This document shows positions 39,554 through 49,682 of a stretch of 64,000 nt of DNA, one piece after another. How positions within the stretch are numbered: position 1 is the stretch's first letter; the number at the start of each line of letters is the position of its first letter. Below the pieces are notes generated by a model that had not been told where the DNA came from, did no database searches, and saw only the letters and a list, made by a program, of their open reading frames with translations. Made by a program: the position numbers and the translations under genes. The stretch lies in the NCBI GenBank assembly GCA_910587405.1, contig CAJUKS010000002.1:179899-243898 (forward strand). The letters are read 5' to 3'. Origin of the DNA: an uncultured Alphaproteobacteria bacterium. GTDB lineage: Bacteria > Pseudomonadota > Alphaproteobacteria > RF32 > CAG-239.

Positions 39554-40456
39554 TTAGTCGTTAACGCCGAAATTGCCGGTTACCAACAGCATCAATGCCA
39601 CCAAAAAAGCGATCATCATAAAACCGGCTTTGACGGAAACGTCGTCATTGACTTTGTTATAACGGTTGAGGGCAAAAACAAAAATCGGCGCCGTCAACAG
39701 CAAAGCGGTCACGTAACCGGGGTTTGGCGCTACCCGCAACGCCAAAGTTTTGGCCGTAATCAGTGCGGCGCTGAAGCTGATGACATATAGGCCGACTTTA
39801 ACCACATGAGGCGAAAAAACCTGTTTAAAAAAGCCGCTTATACCCGGTTTGGTGCTGCGCACGTACCACCAGGCGTTGGTTGTGCCGCTGACAAAAGTGG
39901 CGATGGTAAGATAATAGGTGACCGCGCTCCAAACGGTGGAACCGCGCATGGCAATTTCTTTGGTGGCAATACTCATGCCGGCCAGCGATACAATGGCGGG
40001 AATCATATAATTGACCAGTTCCTGCGATACCGGAGATTTGATCATTTGCCAGTAGCAGACCGTAAATCCGAACAACAGCAAAATGATGGTGATGACCACG
40101 GTTCCGTTGTTCAGCAATTTCAAAAAATCGTTAGGAGTCAAAAACCACCAAAAAAAGGTTGTGACCATCGCGGTGAGGGCCATAACCCGCGAAGTGGGGC
40201 CGGCACCGTACTGTGCCGAGGCAAAAAACAAATGAGAATCGTACACCGCGATCATAAAACCCTGAGCGATCAGCAAAAACCAATAATAGGCGGAGGTCGG
40301 GACTTCGAAAAACCATAGAAAAGGCGCGCAGAAAAAAGCGATTCCCCAGCCGCGCCACATCCCCAGCAAATAAGCATTGAGCTTATAGTGCTGGTTGAAA
40401 ATGGTATATATTGCGGTAAAAAAACCGTAAATCAGGCCGTTAATGATCCAAAGCAT
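39554..40456 (-). CDS. DMT/EamA-like membrane transporter
   Basis: About 300 residues from the Met of MLWIINGLIYGFFTAIYT; an upstream TTG start would add a poor 15-residue leader. Nine or ten hydrophobic segments cover the whole length, in two similar halves, as in drug/metabolite (EamA) transporters. No specific substrate motif is seen. The gene is isolated on the minus strand between the ftsK repeat and a terminator. Assignment to the DMT superfamily rests on topology and length; function is unknown. Confidence 0.6.
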   Translation of the reverse strand: MLWIINGLIYGFFTAIYTIFNQHYKLNAYLLGMWRGWGIAFFCAPFLWFFEVPTSAYYWFLLIAQGFMIAVYDSHLFFASAQYGAGPTSRVMALTAMVTTFFWWFLTPNDFLKLLNNGTVVITIILLLFGFTVCYWQMIKSPVSQELVNYMIPAIVSLAGMSIATKEIAMRGSTVWSAVTYYLTIATFVSGTTNAWWYVRSTKPGISGFFKQVFSPHVVKVGLYVISFSAALITAKTLALRVAPNPGYVTALLLTAPIFVFALNRYNKVNDDVSVKAGFMMIAFLVALMLLVTGNFGVND

Positions 40457-40499
40457 TTTTGTGTTCCCTGTTTTGCTTATATATATGAACCAAAGCGGC

Positions 40500-40532
40500 A
40501 AAAAAAAGAGGAAGATTTTTTATCTTCCTCCG
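40500..40532 (-). terminator. Intrinsic terminator after a DUF4234-like gene
   Basis: The 9-bp stem GAGGAAGAT with a short loop and its complement ATCTTCCTC (about 40508-40530) is followed on the minus strand by eight T. Confidence 0.75.
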
Positions 40533-40585
40533 ATTTTGTTGAATTTCGGTTTCGGATCCCCTGATTCCGAACGATTCAAGACGCT

Positions 40586-41446
40586 TTAATTTCCCTCGTA
40601 ACCGTTTAAGGCAAAAAGGGTAAAAACAACAAGCGGTATAATGATGACAGCCAGTTCGCCGGGATAAAAGAAATTAAGCGGACGGTGATCGGGATTCAGT
40701 TTGTGATTATGTTCGTTGACGGCTTTTTGGATCGGCAGCAGAAAAAGTGCGGACAACACCGTGACTGCCATCCAAATTAAAAATAGGCCCATACTTAATT
40801 CTTCGTCGATGGTTTTGTCGGATAATCGGGTAAGGATAATGTTAATCATATATAAGATCGTGTAGACGATGCTGCAAAAACCGAACAAAGATCCTACGGG
40901 CTTGGTTGAAGCGCAGCTTTGTTTTATTTGTGAAAATAACGGATAGATAAAAAATATCCCGAAAAACCAACTGCGAAAAATCGGATAAATACTGGTGTCT
41001 TTTTTGTAATTGCGGACGGCATCCCAGTTTTTGTAAGCCCAGTAGATGTCATAAACGCCAAAGCTGAGCAGGGAAGCCAAAAACAGCCGCAACGGAGAAA
41101 CGGAAAAATAAACCACAGGTTCTTCCTTTTCGAATTTAAAGTCTTTATATTTTGCGACGAACTTCTTTATGTGGTTACGGATGTCGGTGTCGGCGCGCAA
41201 CCCGGCAGTGGTGCGGACCACCAGCACGGCGGTTATCAAAGCAGCCTGAGGCGGAATTTTGACCAAGAGCATACTCACGAACAATAACGGCGTGGCGAAG
41301 GCATAAGCGGCAAACAAAAGCAAGCCGAGGTCTTTCCAAAAATAATAAAAGGAGTTAAAAATGAAAGCCCATGGATTAAAAGTGTTGACCGGTTCATCTT
41401 TACGAAGAATTTCCTGGTAATATTTTAGTTGTTCAAGTTTATTCAT
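40586..41446 (-). CDS. Unrecognised multi-pass membrane protein, DUF2628/DUF4234-like
   Basis: A 286-residue protein. The N-terminal segment NPWAFIFNSFYYFWKDLGLLLFAAY resembles DUF2628 proteins, and LASLLSFGVYDIYWAYKNWDAVRN at about 130 resembles the DUF4234-type helix motif. Six or seven membrane segments are predicted, with a charged stretch (DIRNHIKKFVAKYKDFKFEKEEP) between. The family has no known function. It is a single-gene unit with its own downstream hairpin. Confidence 0.6.
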   Translation of the reverse strand: MNKLEQLKYYQEILRKDEPVNTFNPWAFIFNSFYYFWKDLGLLLFAAYAFATPLLFVSMLLVKIPPQAALITAVLVVRTTAGLRADTDIRNHIKKFVAKYKDFKFEKEEPVVYFSVSPLRLFLASLLSFGVYDIYWAYKNWDAVRNYKKDTSIYPIFRSWFFGIFFIYPLFSQIKQSCASTKPVGSLFGFCSIVYTILYMINIILTRLSDKTIDEELSMGLFLIWMAVTVLSALFLLPIQKAVNEHNHKLNPDHRPLNFFYPGELAVIIIPLVVFTLFALNGYEGN

Positions 41447-41562
41447 AGTTTTGATTTCCGCTGTTTTAGGCTACTTTAACCGATAATGATTAAGAATCAA
41501 TAAAAAACGGCGGCAGGCAATATGGGCAGATATCTGACCGTCAAATATGATGACAGATAAAA

Positions 41563-41590
41563 AAACCCCGGAAAGCCCGGGGTTTGCAAA
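41563..41590 (-). terminator. Intrinsic terminator after trxA
   Basis: A 9-bp stem AAACCCCGG, loop AAAGC, then CCGGGGTTT; the A-run on its left becomes the T-run on the minus strand after trxA. Confidence 0.85.
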
Positions 41591-41602
41591 AAAGACGAGA
41601 TT

Positions 41603-41917
41603 TTATTGGTTGGCTTCGATCCACGAAACAATGGCCGATTGCGGATTTAAACCGATTTTGGTATCGATCTGTTTGCCGTCTTTGAACAGAAACATGGTCG
41701 GAATACTGCGGATTCCGTAATGAGCGGCCGTATCCGGGGCATCGTCGACGTTCATTTTGACGATTTTGACTTTGTCACCCATGCTTTTGCCGACTTCTTC
41801 CAAGATCGGGCCGAGCTGGCGGCAGGGGCCGCACCATTCCGCCCAAAAATCGACCAACACCAGGCCTTTGCTGTTTAATACTTCGCTCTCAAACTGAGAA
41901 TCATTGATTGATAACAT
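41603..41917 (-). CDS. trxA: Thioredoxin
   Basis: A 104-residue cytoplasmic disulfide reductase, the general dithiol donor to ribonucleotide reductase and others. From ATG 41917 (GAAAGGAAAAAAC upstream) it has DFWAEWCGPCRQLGPILEEV with the WCGPC active site near 29-33, the cis-Pro in IRSIPTMFLF near 74, and ends ASIVSWIEANQ-like. The longer frame to 42001 is not credible. It follows addA on the same strand, the usual addB-addA-trxA order of alphaproteobacteria. Confidence 0.96.
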   Translation of the reverse strand: MLSINDSQFESEVLNSKGLVLVDFWAEWCGPCRQLGPILEEVGKSMGDKVKIVKMNVDDAPDTAAHYGIRSIPTMFLFKDGKQIDTKIGLNPQSAIVSWIEANQ

Positions 41918-42020
41918 GTTTTTTCCTTTCTCTGATACTGACATTGCCTTTATATATAGGAATTCTGAATTCAATATTAAAGGTTTATGATATAAAAACA
42001 ACCCCTAAATTTAAAATCGT

Positions 42021-45000
42021 TTATTCTATTTGCATCAGAGTTGCCGTGTTTGTCCACAAAATCAGAGAGATAACTTTTTTGTCGGGATAGATTTTTTGCA
42101 ACAGCCGACGGTAAGCGGATAACTGGCGGCGGTAAAGCGGCGGAACCGCTTCAACGGTTGCCGCGGCGGGACGGTTGGTTTTAAAGTCAACAATCACCAC
42201 CCGTTCCGGTTCGATAATCAGTCGGTCGATTTGCCCGGAAACGATTTGTCCGCCGATTTGTCCCATTATCGGAACTTCCGCTTTGGAATCGGGGCCGAAG
42301 ACGCTGCCGAATTGCGGATCTTCCAGCAGCGACATAATTTCGGCAATAATTTTATCGGCCTCAAAAGCAGGCATTTCCGGCGCATTGCGGCGAATAAAGG
42401 CTTCGGCGGTGCGGGAGCGTGCAGTCGGTTCGATTTGCGGCAGAAACTGGAGAAGCCGGTGTATCAGCAAGCCCCGTTTAAACAAATGGGGATGCCAGTC
42501 ATGGCTGAGCGGCGATATGACGGCCGGTTCTTCTTCTTCGGGGCGTGAAGGGGTCAGCGGCCGTGCCAGCGGACCTTCCGGCACTGCCGGCGTTTCCATC
42601 CACGCTTGAGGTTTAAAAACACCGTTCACGGGTTTTGTTTGCTCTTTGGGCTGGGGATCGAACAGTTGGGGAGAAACATAGCGTCGTGTGTGTTCCTGTT
42701 GGTCCAACACCGATATTTGTTCAAAACGGTTTTTGAATAAATTGTACCAACACTCTTCCGTCGGTTGACGGGTTTTGCGATAGCCGCATATAATCATACG
42801 GTCTTCGGCACGGGTAACCGCCACGTACATCAGGCGCCGGTATTCTTCGTTTACTTTTTGTTTTTGCCTTTCTTTAAGACGGCTGCATACGGTTTCGTAA
42901 TCGGCTGCGGATGCGGGATAGAGGAATAATCCGTCGTCGTCCCACAAAATTTCGGCTTCGCGACGGCATACCGGAGTCCGCGCGGTATCCGGCAAAATAA
43001 CGATCGGAGCTTGCAGGCCTTTGGAACCGTGAACCGTCATCAAACGAACCAGATCACCGCACCCGGATTCGGTTTCGCGTTTAATTTCGACGTCGTCGCT
43101 GACCACCCAGTCGATAAACTTTTGCAAAGAAGCGACATGGGTCTGTTCAAAGTTGAGAGCCAGATTGAGAAATTCGTTCAGACCGTCTTCGGCTTCGTTT
43201 CCCATCCGTTCGGCAAATTTGCGTCGTCCCCCGAGCGGACCCAGCACATGTGAGTAGAGTTCAAACGGCCGCACATAGTCGGCCATATTCAACAATTGCT
43301 TTAATATTTCGTATGCGTCCTGATATTGTGAACACTGTTCAAGCCTTTCCCAGACGCTGCCGTTGCGGCGGTAACAAAGCTTAAACAAATCGTCGTCGTC
43401 CAAACCCAACAAAGGTGATTTGAGGACTTCGGCCAAACTGAGGTCGTCTTCGGGCAATAACAGGAATTTGCCCAGACTGACCAGATCTTGGACGGCAATT
43501 TGATCCAACAGGCGGATACGGTCAATTCCGGCTACGCCGACGCCGGCTTTTTTGCATTCGCGGATCAGTTCTTCGCAAAAAGCGTCGCGGCTGCGGACCA
43601 AAATCAGGAAATCGCCGTAACGAAGCGGACGGTTTTGCGAATCCAGCCGTTCGCCGCCGCTGACCATGGCGTGGATTTTGAGGGCAATTTGGCGGGCCAT
43701 TCGCGAGCTGGTGGTCGGTGTGTTTTGGTGTTCGACCGGCGGCTGCCATTCGTCGCCGTTTTCACCGGCCTCGGGTTCAATCAATTCCCAAAATTCAACG
43801 CTTCCGCCTTCGCCGCGGCGGAAAGGAATATGGGTGACGTTTTCGCCTTCCGAAGCGACGCCGCGACAAATTTGACGGTCATTGAACAGTTGGTTGACGG
43901 TGTCGATAACGGCCGGGGTGGAACGAAACGAAACTTCGAGGTTGACCTGGTTGAAGTTTTTGGTTTTAGCGGCGAAATAAGCCCGCATTTCGTCGAATTT
44001 GTCGGGATCGGCACCCTGAAAACTGTAAATTGACTGTTTGCGGTCTCCGACGGCAAAAATAGTGCGGCGACTGTCTTCGGAAGTAAAAAATTCGTCGCTG
44101 ACGGCGCGGATGATTTGCCATTGATCGGGTGAAGTGTCCTGCGCTTCGTCAATCAGAATATTGTCAATGCCGCCGTCCAGTTTATAAAGAACCCAACGGG
44201 CGGCGTCGCGGTTTTCAAGCAGGCGGCGTGTCAGCAAAATCATGTCGTTATAATCCATCAGCGCTCGCGCCTGTTTGTAGGCATTGTAGCCTTTGATCAG
44301 TTCGTCGGCCAAACTGACGACCGCTTTGGTCGACAGAAAAACCCGCAAGGCTTTCAGATGTTGGCTGAATTCGAGAATACGGGCAATTTCGTCGGCATAA
44401 ATTTCGGCCAGTTGCGGATTTTTATCCAGTTGCGCTTTGGCGGCAATTGTTTTGTATGGTTCACCGTCACTCAAAAAAGCGTCGATGTAGGTTTGGTAAT
44501 TTTGCGGCTGCGGGTTTTGCAGCACCGCGGCTAACCGAACGGCGCGGGCCGCCAGCCGGCTGCCGCTGTTCAGCCACGCCTCGAGCAGGACTTGTAACCG
44601 TTGCCGCGGCATCGCTTCAAAAAAATCTTGGCACAACCGTTCGATTGTTTGTCCGGGTACAATTCCCAACTTGGCGGCTTGGGCGGTCAGCAATCCGTCA
44701 ACGGTTTGGTAACGTTCAAGCAGGCGGCCGATTTTGCCGCGTTCGTTAACGATGGCATTGATGATGTCGGGAAATTTCAGTTCGCTGATGTTGGCGGTGA
44801 GAAAGCTCATCGCTTGGGCGGCAGAGCTGTCGGGACGATTGCGGATTTCTTCGATCAGGCGGTTTTTGATTTCTTCAACCGCTTCTTTGGCACTGCGGTC
44901 GTCCATAACTTCGAAATGAGGCGAAACGCCGGCTTCGAGCGGGAAACGTTTCAGAATTTCCTGACAAAAACTGTGGATGGTTTGAATTTTAATACCGCCG

Positions 45001-45395
45001 GGGGTGTCAAGCAAAACCGCAAACAGACGTCTTGCCCGGGCTTTCAGTTCGTTGAGCCGCTTCGAATCCTGCGGCAGCATGCCGTAAAGTTTAGCCAGCT
45101 CATTTTCAAGACTGCCGTCGTCGGCAACCGCCCAGCGGCTGAGTTTTTGCGAAACGCGGGTGTTCATTTCCACCGCGGCTGCCTTGGTATAGGTGAGGCA
45201 TAACAGTTTGGCGGCGCTGACGCCCGAAAGCAACAGCCGCAGAACTCGGTCGGACAGGACTTTGGTTTTGCCGGTTCCGGCCGAAGCGTTGACCCACACC
45301 GAATGAGCCGGGTCGGCGGCTTTTTGCTGCTGAACGGTGGCGCGGCGGCCGAGTTCGGCACGTTCGCGGGCAATAAGGTCATCATTGTTCTTCAT
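42021..45395 (-). CDS. addA: Double-strand break repair helicase-nuclease AddA
   Basis: AddA is the UvrD-type helicase and nuclease of the AddAB enzyme, the alphaproteobacterial counterpart of RecBCD. The 1124-residue protein has Walker A NASAGTGKT near 36-44, LCLTYTKAAAVEMNTRV (motif Ia), LIDEAQDTSPDQW (motif II), AVGDRKQSIYSFQGADP (motif III), EYRRLMYVAVTRAEDRMIICG (motif VI), and a C-terminal RecB-type nuclease with VIVDFKTNRP. It overlaps addB by 14 bases. Confidence 0.97.
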   Translation of the reverse strand: MKNNDDLIARERAELGRRATVQQQKAADPAHSVWVNASAGTGKTKVLSDRVLRLLLSGVSAAKLLCLTYTKAAAVEMNTRVSQKLSRWAVADDGSLENELAKLYGMLPQDSKRLNELKARARRLFAVLLDTPGGIKIQTIHSFCQEILKRFPLEAGVSPHFEVMDDRSAKEAVEEIKNRLIEEIRNRPDSSAAQAMSFLTANISELKFPDIINAIVNERGKIGRLLERYQTVDGLLTAQAAKLGIVPGQTIERLCQDFFEAMPRQRLQVLLEAWLNSGSRLAARAVRLAAVLQNPQPQNYQTYIDAFLSDGEPYKTIAAKAQLDKNPQLAEIYADEIARILEFSQHLKALRVFLSTKAVVSLADELIKGYNAYKQARALMDYNDMILLTRRLLENRDAARWVLYKLDGGIDNILIDEAQDTSPDQWQIIRAVSDEFFTSEDSRRTIFAVGDRKQSIYSFQGADPDKFDEMRAYFAAKTKNFNQVNLEVSFRSTPAVIDTVNQLFNDRQICRGVASEGENVTHIPFRRGEGGSVEFWELIEPEAGENGDEWQPPVEHQNTPTTSSRMARQIALKIHAMVSGGERLDSQNRPLRYGDFLILVRSRDAFCEELIRECKKAGVGVAGIDRIRLLDQIAVQDLVSLGKFLLLPEDDLSLAEVLKSPLLGLDDDDLFKLCYRRNGSVWERLEQCSQYQDAYEILKQLLNMADYVRPFELYSHVLGPLGGRRKFAERMGNEAEDGLNEFLNLALNFEQTHVASLQKFIDWVVSDDVEIKRETESGCGDLVRLMTVHGSKGLQAPIVILPDTARTPVCRREAEILWDDDGLFLYPASAADYETVCSRLKERQKQKVNEEYRRLMYVAVTRAEDRMIICGYRKTRQPTEECWYNLFKNRFEQISVLDQQEHTRRYVSPQLFDPQPKEQTKPVNGVFKPQAWMETPAVPEGPLARPLTPSRPEEEEPAVISPLSHDWHPHLFKRGLLIHRLLQFLPQIEPTARSRTAEAFIRRNAPEMPAFEADKIIAEIMSLLEDPQFGSVFGPDSKAEVPIMGQIGGQIVSGQIDRLIIEPERVVIVDFKTNRPAAATVEAVPPLYRRQLSAYRRLLQKIYPDKKVISLILWTNTATLMQIE

Positions 45396-48258
45396 TGCGG
45401 TCGGTAACTCCCCATTCTTTCAGGCGCGACAAATGTTCATAATCCGAGTAAGCCGGCGCGTATTTCGGATTCGGTTGGGTGATGTAGGGTTTGTCCGGAT
45501 TATCAAAAACCGCCACCAGCGTTTTGATGTTGGCAAGATTATGTTCGAGAATCTGATCAATTTTTTCGTCAACGCAAATCTCTTCCCGGCCCAGCCGCCA
45601 ATAACGCAGCGAAGCGACCGGTGCCGCCGCGAGGCCGGGAAAGCCGCCGTTTTGTGCGATCAAAGCCTCAATCGGCAGCTGAGGAGCATAGCCGGCGGCA
45701 ATTTCCTTTTTGGTCCGGGCGCGGCCGGTTTTATAGTCAATGATATTGAGTTTGCCGTCGGCGGTGATGTCAATACGGTCGGCTTTGGCACCGATGGTGA
45801 ACGTACCGCCCGGCGCCTCAAAACTGTAACGACCGCTGATTTCGCAGCATATGTGGGCAATCGTTTGGCGGTAATCGTTTTCGTGTTGCAAAATCCAGGC
45901 AATCATCTTATCGACCGCCGGTTGCCAAAAAGCAAGAGTTTGTACGGAAATTCCGCAATTGCGGAATTCTTCGGTGGCAAACTGACGCAAAATCTCCTTG
46001 GCGTCGGCCGGCAGCGGACCGGGATAATGACGGTTAAACCTTTCCAGCACCGCATGAACGATAATGCCGAAATCAACAATTCCGGGTTGGCGGTTGATGT
46101 CATCAAGCGGTTCCAGTTTGAGGATATATTTGGCAAAAACAATGTAGGGATCACGCATCAAATTTTCGATCGCGCCGGCCCATAGTTCGCGCGGGCGCGC
46201 CGACAACGGCGGCTTGGGCGCCGGTGCGGCAATCGGTTTGTAGAGACGCGGCTGATCCAGAAAAGCGGCGGTTTGCGGATAAGCGAAATTGTAAAGCTGC
46301 CCGATTTCGATTCCTCCGGCATTAAGAACGGTTTCCATGCGCATCCACCAGCGTGATTTGACGGTCGGCGTGCCTTCGACCCGCTCGGCGCGGGTGATGT
46401 ATACTTCTTTTTGAGTCAGCAGGTGGGCAAAATCGCGTGCCTGAACACCGATGTTTTTTTCCGGCAGCGGAAATCCGAAACTTTTTTTCATCGGTCGTGA
46501 CAGCCATGCGCCGGCCGGCGCGGCGGTCGGCATGGTTCCTTCGTTGACGCTGCCGATGACGACGGTGTCAAAGCCGGTCAGGCGGGCTTCAATCGGACCG
46601 AGTATTTTCAGGCGCGGATGGGTTCCGTATTTCGGACGGACCGTGCGGGCGGCCATCAGCGCTTCGATGAATTTGCCGTATTGCGAACCGGGAACGGAAG
46701 GAAGTGTGCCGACGTTTTCCAGCAGGTCGGAAAACAAGGCGGAGGCCGCTTCGCCGTCATCGCCCTGCCACAGCCGTTCGGCGCCCGACAACAGATCGTC
46801 GGCCGCAAGTTGCTCGGCGGCACGGAGATGTGCGGTAATCAGCGCCCGGAAATCGGCCTGCGGTTGGGAACAGAGCTCAAATAACGGGCGTAAGGTTTCT
46901 TTTTGCCGCAAAATAAATTTTTCCAGGTCGGGATTCGGGGTCCGGCCGCGAAGCACGTTTTTTTCGTAAGCGCGGGCAAGATTGCGGGTAACGACGGCTT
47001 TTTGTCCGCAGGCTGCCAACGGATGTTTAAGCAGTCCGAGCAGGGAAATGTTGTCGGATTCGCTATTGCAGGCTTCTGCGGTCAGGCGGAGAAAGATACC
47101 GGCCGGGGTTTGCGACAACGGCCGTCCGGCAGAATCGTCAACCGTAATGTCCCAACGTTTCAGTTCGTTGGCAACCCGGCGCGCCAAATTGCGGTCGGTG
47201 GTGACAAGAGCAGCGGTTTTTTCCGGTGTTTCCAAAGTGTGGCGCATGACGGCGGCAATTGCCAGCGCCTCTTCGTGCAGTTCGCGGCAGCTGATCAGAT
47301 GAATACCGTTTGCGGCTTCGGGCGCAAACGGCCGACTGTCAAGTTCGCGCCAACGGTCGGTGGCGGCGGCGGGTCGCATGATTTCCGAAACCAGTTTTTC
47401 GCGTTCGGGGTTGTCCGGCGAAACCAAATCGGGAATCTGATGACGTTGCAAACCCAAATCGTCAAGCAGCCGTTTGGTTTCAAACTGGGGGTGGGTCTCG
47501 TCGATCTGTTGCCAGGCGTCATCATCCAACCAACGGTCGAGACCGTTCAGATAAACCGTTCCGTTGTCAAGCTCACACACGGTTTTTATCAACTGACGGA
47601 CAACGGGCGTGCCGCCGGGGATGCCGGCAATGATTATTTTAGCGTCGAAGCGACGGTTTTGCCAGGCGCTATTCTGCATTTTCAGCAATTTTATCCGGCG
47701 TTCGGCGGTGTCGATATAGCCGCGTTCGGCGAGGATTTTGGGAAAATGTTCGGTGATGATGGTTAAAAAATCGAGGGTTTTTTGCCAGTGGGCGGCGTAT
47801 TCTTCCGGCACCAGCGCGGACAGGGCGTCAAAAGAAAGCTCTTCGTTTTCGACGGTATCGAGCAATTGTCCCAGCTCAGTCGCCAGATAGGCTGCCTGAG
47901 CCAAAGAAGATTCGCCGTTGCCGAAATCACGCGGGCGGGCGGCGATCAGACGTATGAACAACAGGGCGCGTTCGGTCGGAGAAATTGCCGGCGGAAGCAT
48001 GGCGGCGCCGGCAGCGGTTTCGGCAAAAAATATTTCATCCTCGTCGGGATCCGTCAACGGCATAATCCGCGGCAGAATCGTCGGATTCATGCCGTTGAGA
48101 CGGACAAAGGCATCGCGCAGTTCCCCGCAGGCGCGACGGTTTGGCAGCAAAACCAGCATATCGGCCAATTGAAACCGGCCGTCGGCGGAGGACAGTTCCC
48201 GTGCCAGAGTGTCAACCGGACTGCAACTGGCGGGAATATTGCAAATGTTTGGTGCCAA
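45382..48258 (-). CDS. addB: Double-strand break repair protein AddB
   Basis: AddB is the second nuclease subunit of AddAB, with an inactive or degenerate helicase part. The 958-residue protein starts with SPVDTLARELSSADGRFQLADMLVLLPNRRACGELRDAFVR, the typical alphaproteobacterial AddB N-terminus, with PRIMPL and the C-terminal RecB-type nuclease motif NIIDYKTGRARTKKEIAAGYAPQLPIEALI. The four Cys of the iron-sulfur cluster found in Firmicutes AddB are not obvious, as expected for this class. It precedes addA (overlap). Confidence 0.94.
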   Translation of the reverse strand: MAPNICNIPASCSPVDTLARELSSADGRFQLADMLVLLPNRRACGELRDAFVRLNGMNPTILPRIMPLTDPDEDEIFFAETAAGAAMLPPAISPTERALLFIRLIAARPRDFGNGESSLAQAAYLATELGQLLDTVENEELSFDALSALVPEEYAAHWQKTLDFLTIITEHFPKILAERGYIDTAERRIKLLKMQNSAWQNRRFDAKIIIAGIPGGTPVVRQLIKTVCELDNGTVYLNGLDRWLDDDAWQQIDETHPQFETKRLLDDLGLQRHQIPDLVSPDNPEREKLVSEIMRPAAATDRWRELDSRPFAPEAANGIHLISCRELHEEALAIAAVMRHTLETPEKTAALVTTDRNLARRVANELKRWDITVDDSAGRPLSQTPAGIFLRLTAEACNSESDNISLLGLLKHPLAACGQKAVVTRNLARAYEKNVLRGRTPNPDLEKFILRQKETLRPLFELCSQPQADFRALITAHLRAAEQLAADDLLSGAERLWQGDDGEAASALFSDLLENVGTLPSVPGSQYGKFIEALMAARTVRPKYGTHPRLKILGPIEARLTGFDTVVIGSVNEGTMPTAAPAGAWLSRPMKKSFGFPLPEKNIGVQARDFAHLLTQKEVYITRAERVEGTPTVKSRWWMRMETVLNAGGIEIGQLYNFAYPQTAAFLDQPRLYKPIAAPAPKPPLSARPRELWAGAIENLMRDPYIVFAKYILKLEPLDDINRQPGIVDFGIIVHAVLERFNRHYPGPLPADAKEILRQFATEEFRNCGISVQTLAFWQPAVDKMIAWILQHENDYRQTIAHICCEISGRYSFEAPGGTFTIGAKADRIDITADGKLNIIDYKTGRARTKKEIAAGYAPQLPIEALIAQNGGFPGLAAAPVASLRYWRLGREEICVDEKIDQILEHNLANIKTLVAVFDNPDKPYITQPNPKYAPAYSDYEHLSRLKEWGVTDRNEEQ

Positions 48259-48272
48259 ATCGTCAATCCGGG

Positions 48273-48857
48273 TTATTTGAATTCCTTAATAAATTTTTCG
48301 AGCGCACGACGGCGGTGAGAAATCTGATTTTTGACGTCATCGCCGAGTTCGGCAAAAGTTTTGTCGTAGCCTTCGGGAATGAAAATCGGATCGTAGCCGA
48401 AGCCGTTGTCGCCGCGGGGCTGTTCTGAGATTTCACCGTCGACGCGTCCTTCAAAAACCTTGACTTTTTCGTTGGGGCAAGCCAGAGCCATATAACAGGC
48501 AAAATGCGCTTTGCGGGTTTTCTTTTCCGCTTCGCTCATTTCTTTGAGCAGCATTTTCATGCCTTCGTTGAAATCACGGTTGGGGGCATAGCGGGCGGAA
48601 TAAACGCCCGGACGTCCGTCCAAAGCATCGATGCAAAGGCCGGAATCATCGGCCAGGCAGGGCAGACCGCACATCAAACTGAGGGCGTTGGCTTTAAGTT
48701 TGGCGTTTTCTTCAAAAGTTTTTCCGGTTTCTTCAACGTCTCCCAGACGCAGTTCTTTGGCGGATTGTACTTCTATATGCAGCGGGGCGAGCAGGGTTTT
48801 TATTTCTGCGACTTTGCCGTCGTTATGGCTGGCAACGACCAATTTGGTTATTTTCAT
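48273..48857 (-). CDS. rdgB: XTP/dITP pyrophosphatase RdgB
   Basis: RdgB (HAM1 family) removes non-canonical purine nucleoside triphosphates. The 194-residue protein has SHNDGKVAEIKTLLAP at the N-terminus, EETGKTFEENAKLKANAL, LADDSGLCIDALDGRPGVYSAR near 69 and GDNGFGYDPIFIP near 148, all catalytic blocks. It begins one base before the rph stop and ends 15 bases before addB, in the order rph-rdgB seen across alphaproteobacteria. Confidence 0.96.
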   Translation of the reverse strand: MKITKLVVASHNDGKVAEIKTLLAPLHIEVQSAKELRLGDVEETGKTFEENAKLKANALSLMCGLPCLADDSGLCIDALDGRPGVYSARYAPNRDFNEGMKMLLKEMSEAEKKTRKAHFACYMALACPNEKVKVFEGRVDGEISEQPRGDNGFGYDPIFIPEGYDKTFAELGDDVKNQISHRRRALEKFIKEFK

Positions 48858-49571
48858 TTACTTCACTCCTAAAACTTTCTTTTGTTCGGCAATCAATTGC
48901 CGGATACCGTCTTTGGCAAGATTCATCAGTTCGCCGAAATCTTCTTCCGCAAACGGAGATTCTTCGGCAGTTCCCTGAATTTCAACGATTTTTCCGCTCT
49001 CGGTAAGGACAAAGTTCATGTCAACCTGAGCATGGGAATCTTCTTCATAATCTACGTCAATAATTTTTTCTCCTTGGTGGATGTCACAGGAAACGGCGGC
49101 CACAAACTCGCGAATCGGATTTGTATCCAGTTTTTTGCGGGCAATCAGTTTTTCGATTGCGAGATACAGGGCTACAAATCCGCCGGTGATGGATGCGGTG
49201 CGGGTGCCTCCGTCAGCCTGAATAACGTCACAGTCGATACAAATTGAAAGATCTTTCATTTTGCTCAAGTCGACCACCGCTCGGAGCGACCGTCCGATCA
49301 ACCGTTGAATTTCCTGAGTGCGTCCCGACGGTGATTTCAGTTCGCGCGGTACGCGTATCCGGTTGGCTCGCGGCAGCATTCCGTATTCGGCCGTGATCCA
49401 GCCTTTGTTTTGTCCTTTCAGCCAGTTCGGCACTTTTTCTTCCACGCTGGCGGTACATACCACGTGAGTGTTGCCGAATTTAACCAGACAAGAGCCTTCG
49501 GCGTAAGGATTATAGTCGGGAATCAGCTCAATATTGCGCAGCTGGTTGTTTTTTCGATTTGTATTACGCAT
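48858..49571 (-). CDS. rph: Ribonuclease PH
   Basis: RNase PH is the phosphorolytic exoribonuclease that trims tRNA 3' ends. The 237-residue protein shows EGSCLVKFGNTHVVCTASVEE near 27, AEYGMLPRA, SGRTQEIQRLIGRSLRA near 83-99 (phosphate-binding Arg), DCDVIQADGGTRTASITG, and DVDYEEDSHAQVDMNFV with catalytic acidic residues. It is 1 base from rdgB and probably cotranscribed. Confidence 0.96.
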   Translation of the reverse strand: MRNTNRKNNQLRNIELIPDYNPYAEGSCLVKFGNTHVVCTASVEEKVPNWLKGQNKGWITAEYGMLPRANRIRVPRELKSPSGRTQEIQRLIGRSLRAVVDLSKMKDLSICIDCDVIQADGGTRTASITGGFVALYLAIEKLIARKKLDTNPIREFVAAVSCDIHQGEKIIDVDYEEDSHAQVDMNFVLTESGKIVEIQGTAEESPFAEEDFGELMNLAKDGIRQLIAEQKKVLGVK

Positions 49572-49644
49572 TGTTATCTCGGTTGCAATTAATATATACT
49601 CTTCATACGCTAATTCAAAACCCGGTGCAAGAATTTTTGCAAAA

Positions 49645-49676
49645 TATAAGCAGCTGAAATTTCAAGCTGCTTATAA
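49645..49676 (-). terminator. Intrinsic terminator after typA
   Basis: A perfect 10-bp stem TATAAGCAGC with an 11-base loop, followed on the minus strand by T-rich sequence. It lies between the typA stop and rph. Confidence 0.6.
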
Positions 49677-49682
49677 AAAGGG

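Noticed and set aside
41603..42001. Longer N-terminus for thioredoxin
   Set aside because: The 28 extra residues are not thioredoxin-like, and ATG 41917 has a good Shine-Dalgarno sequence.
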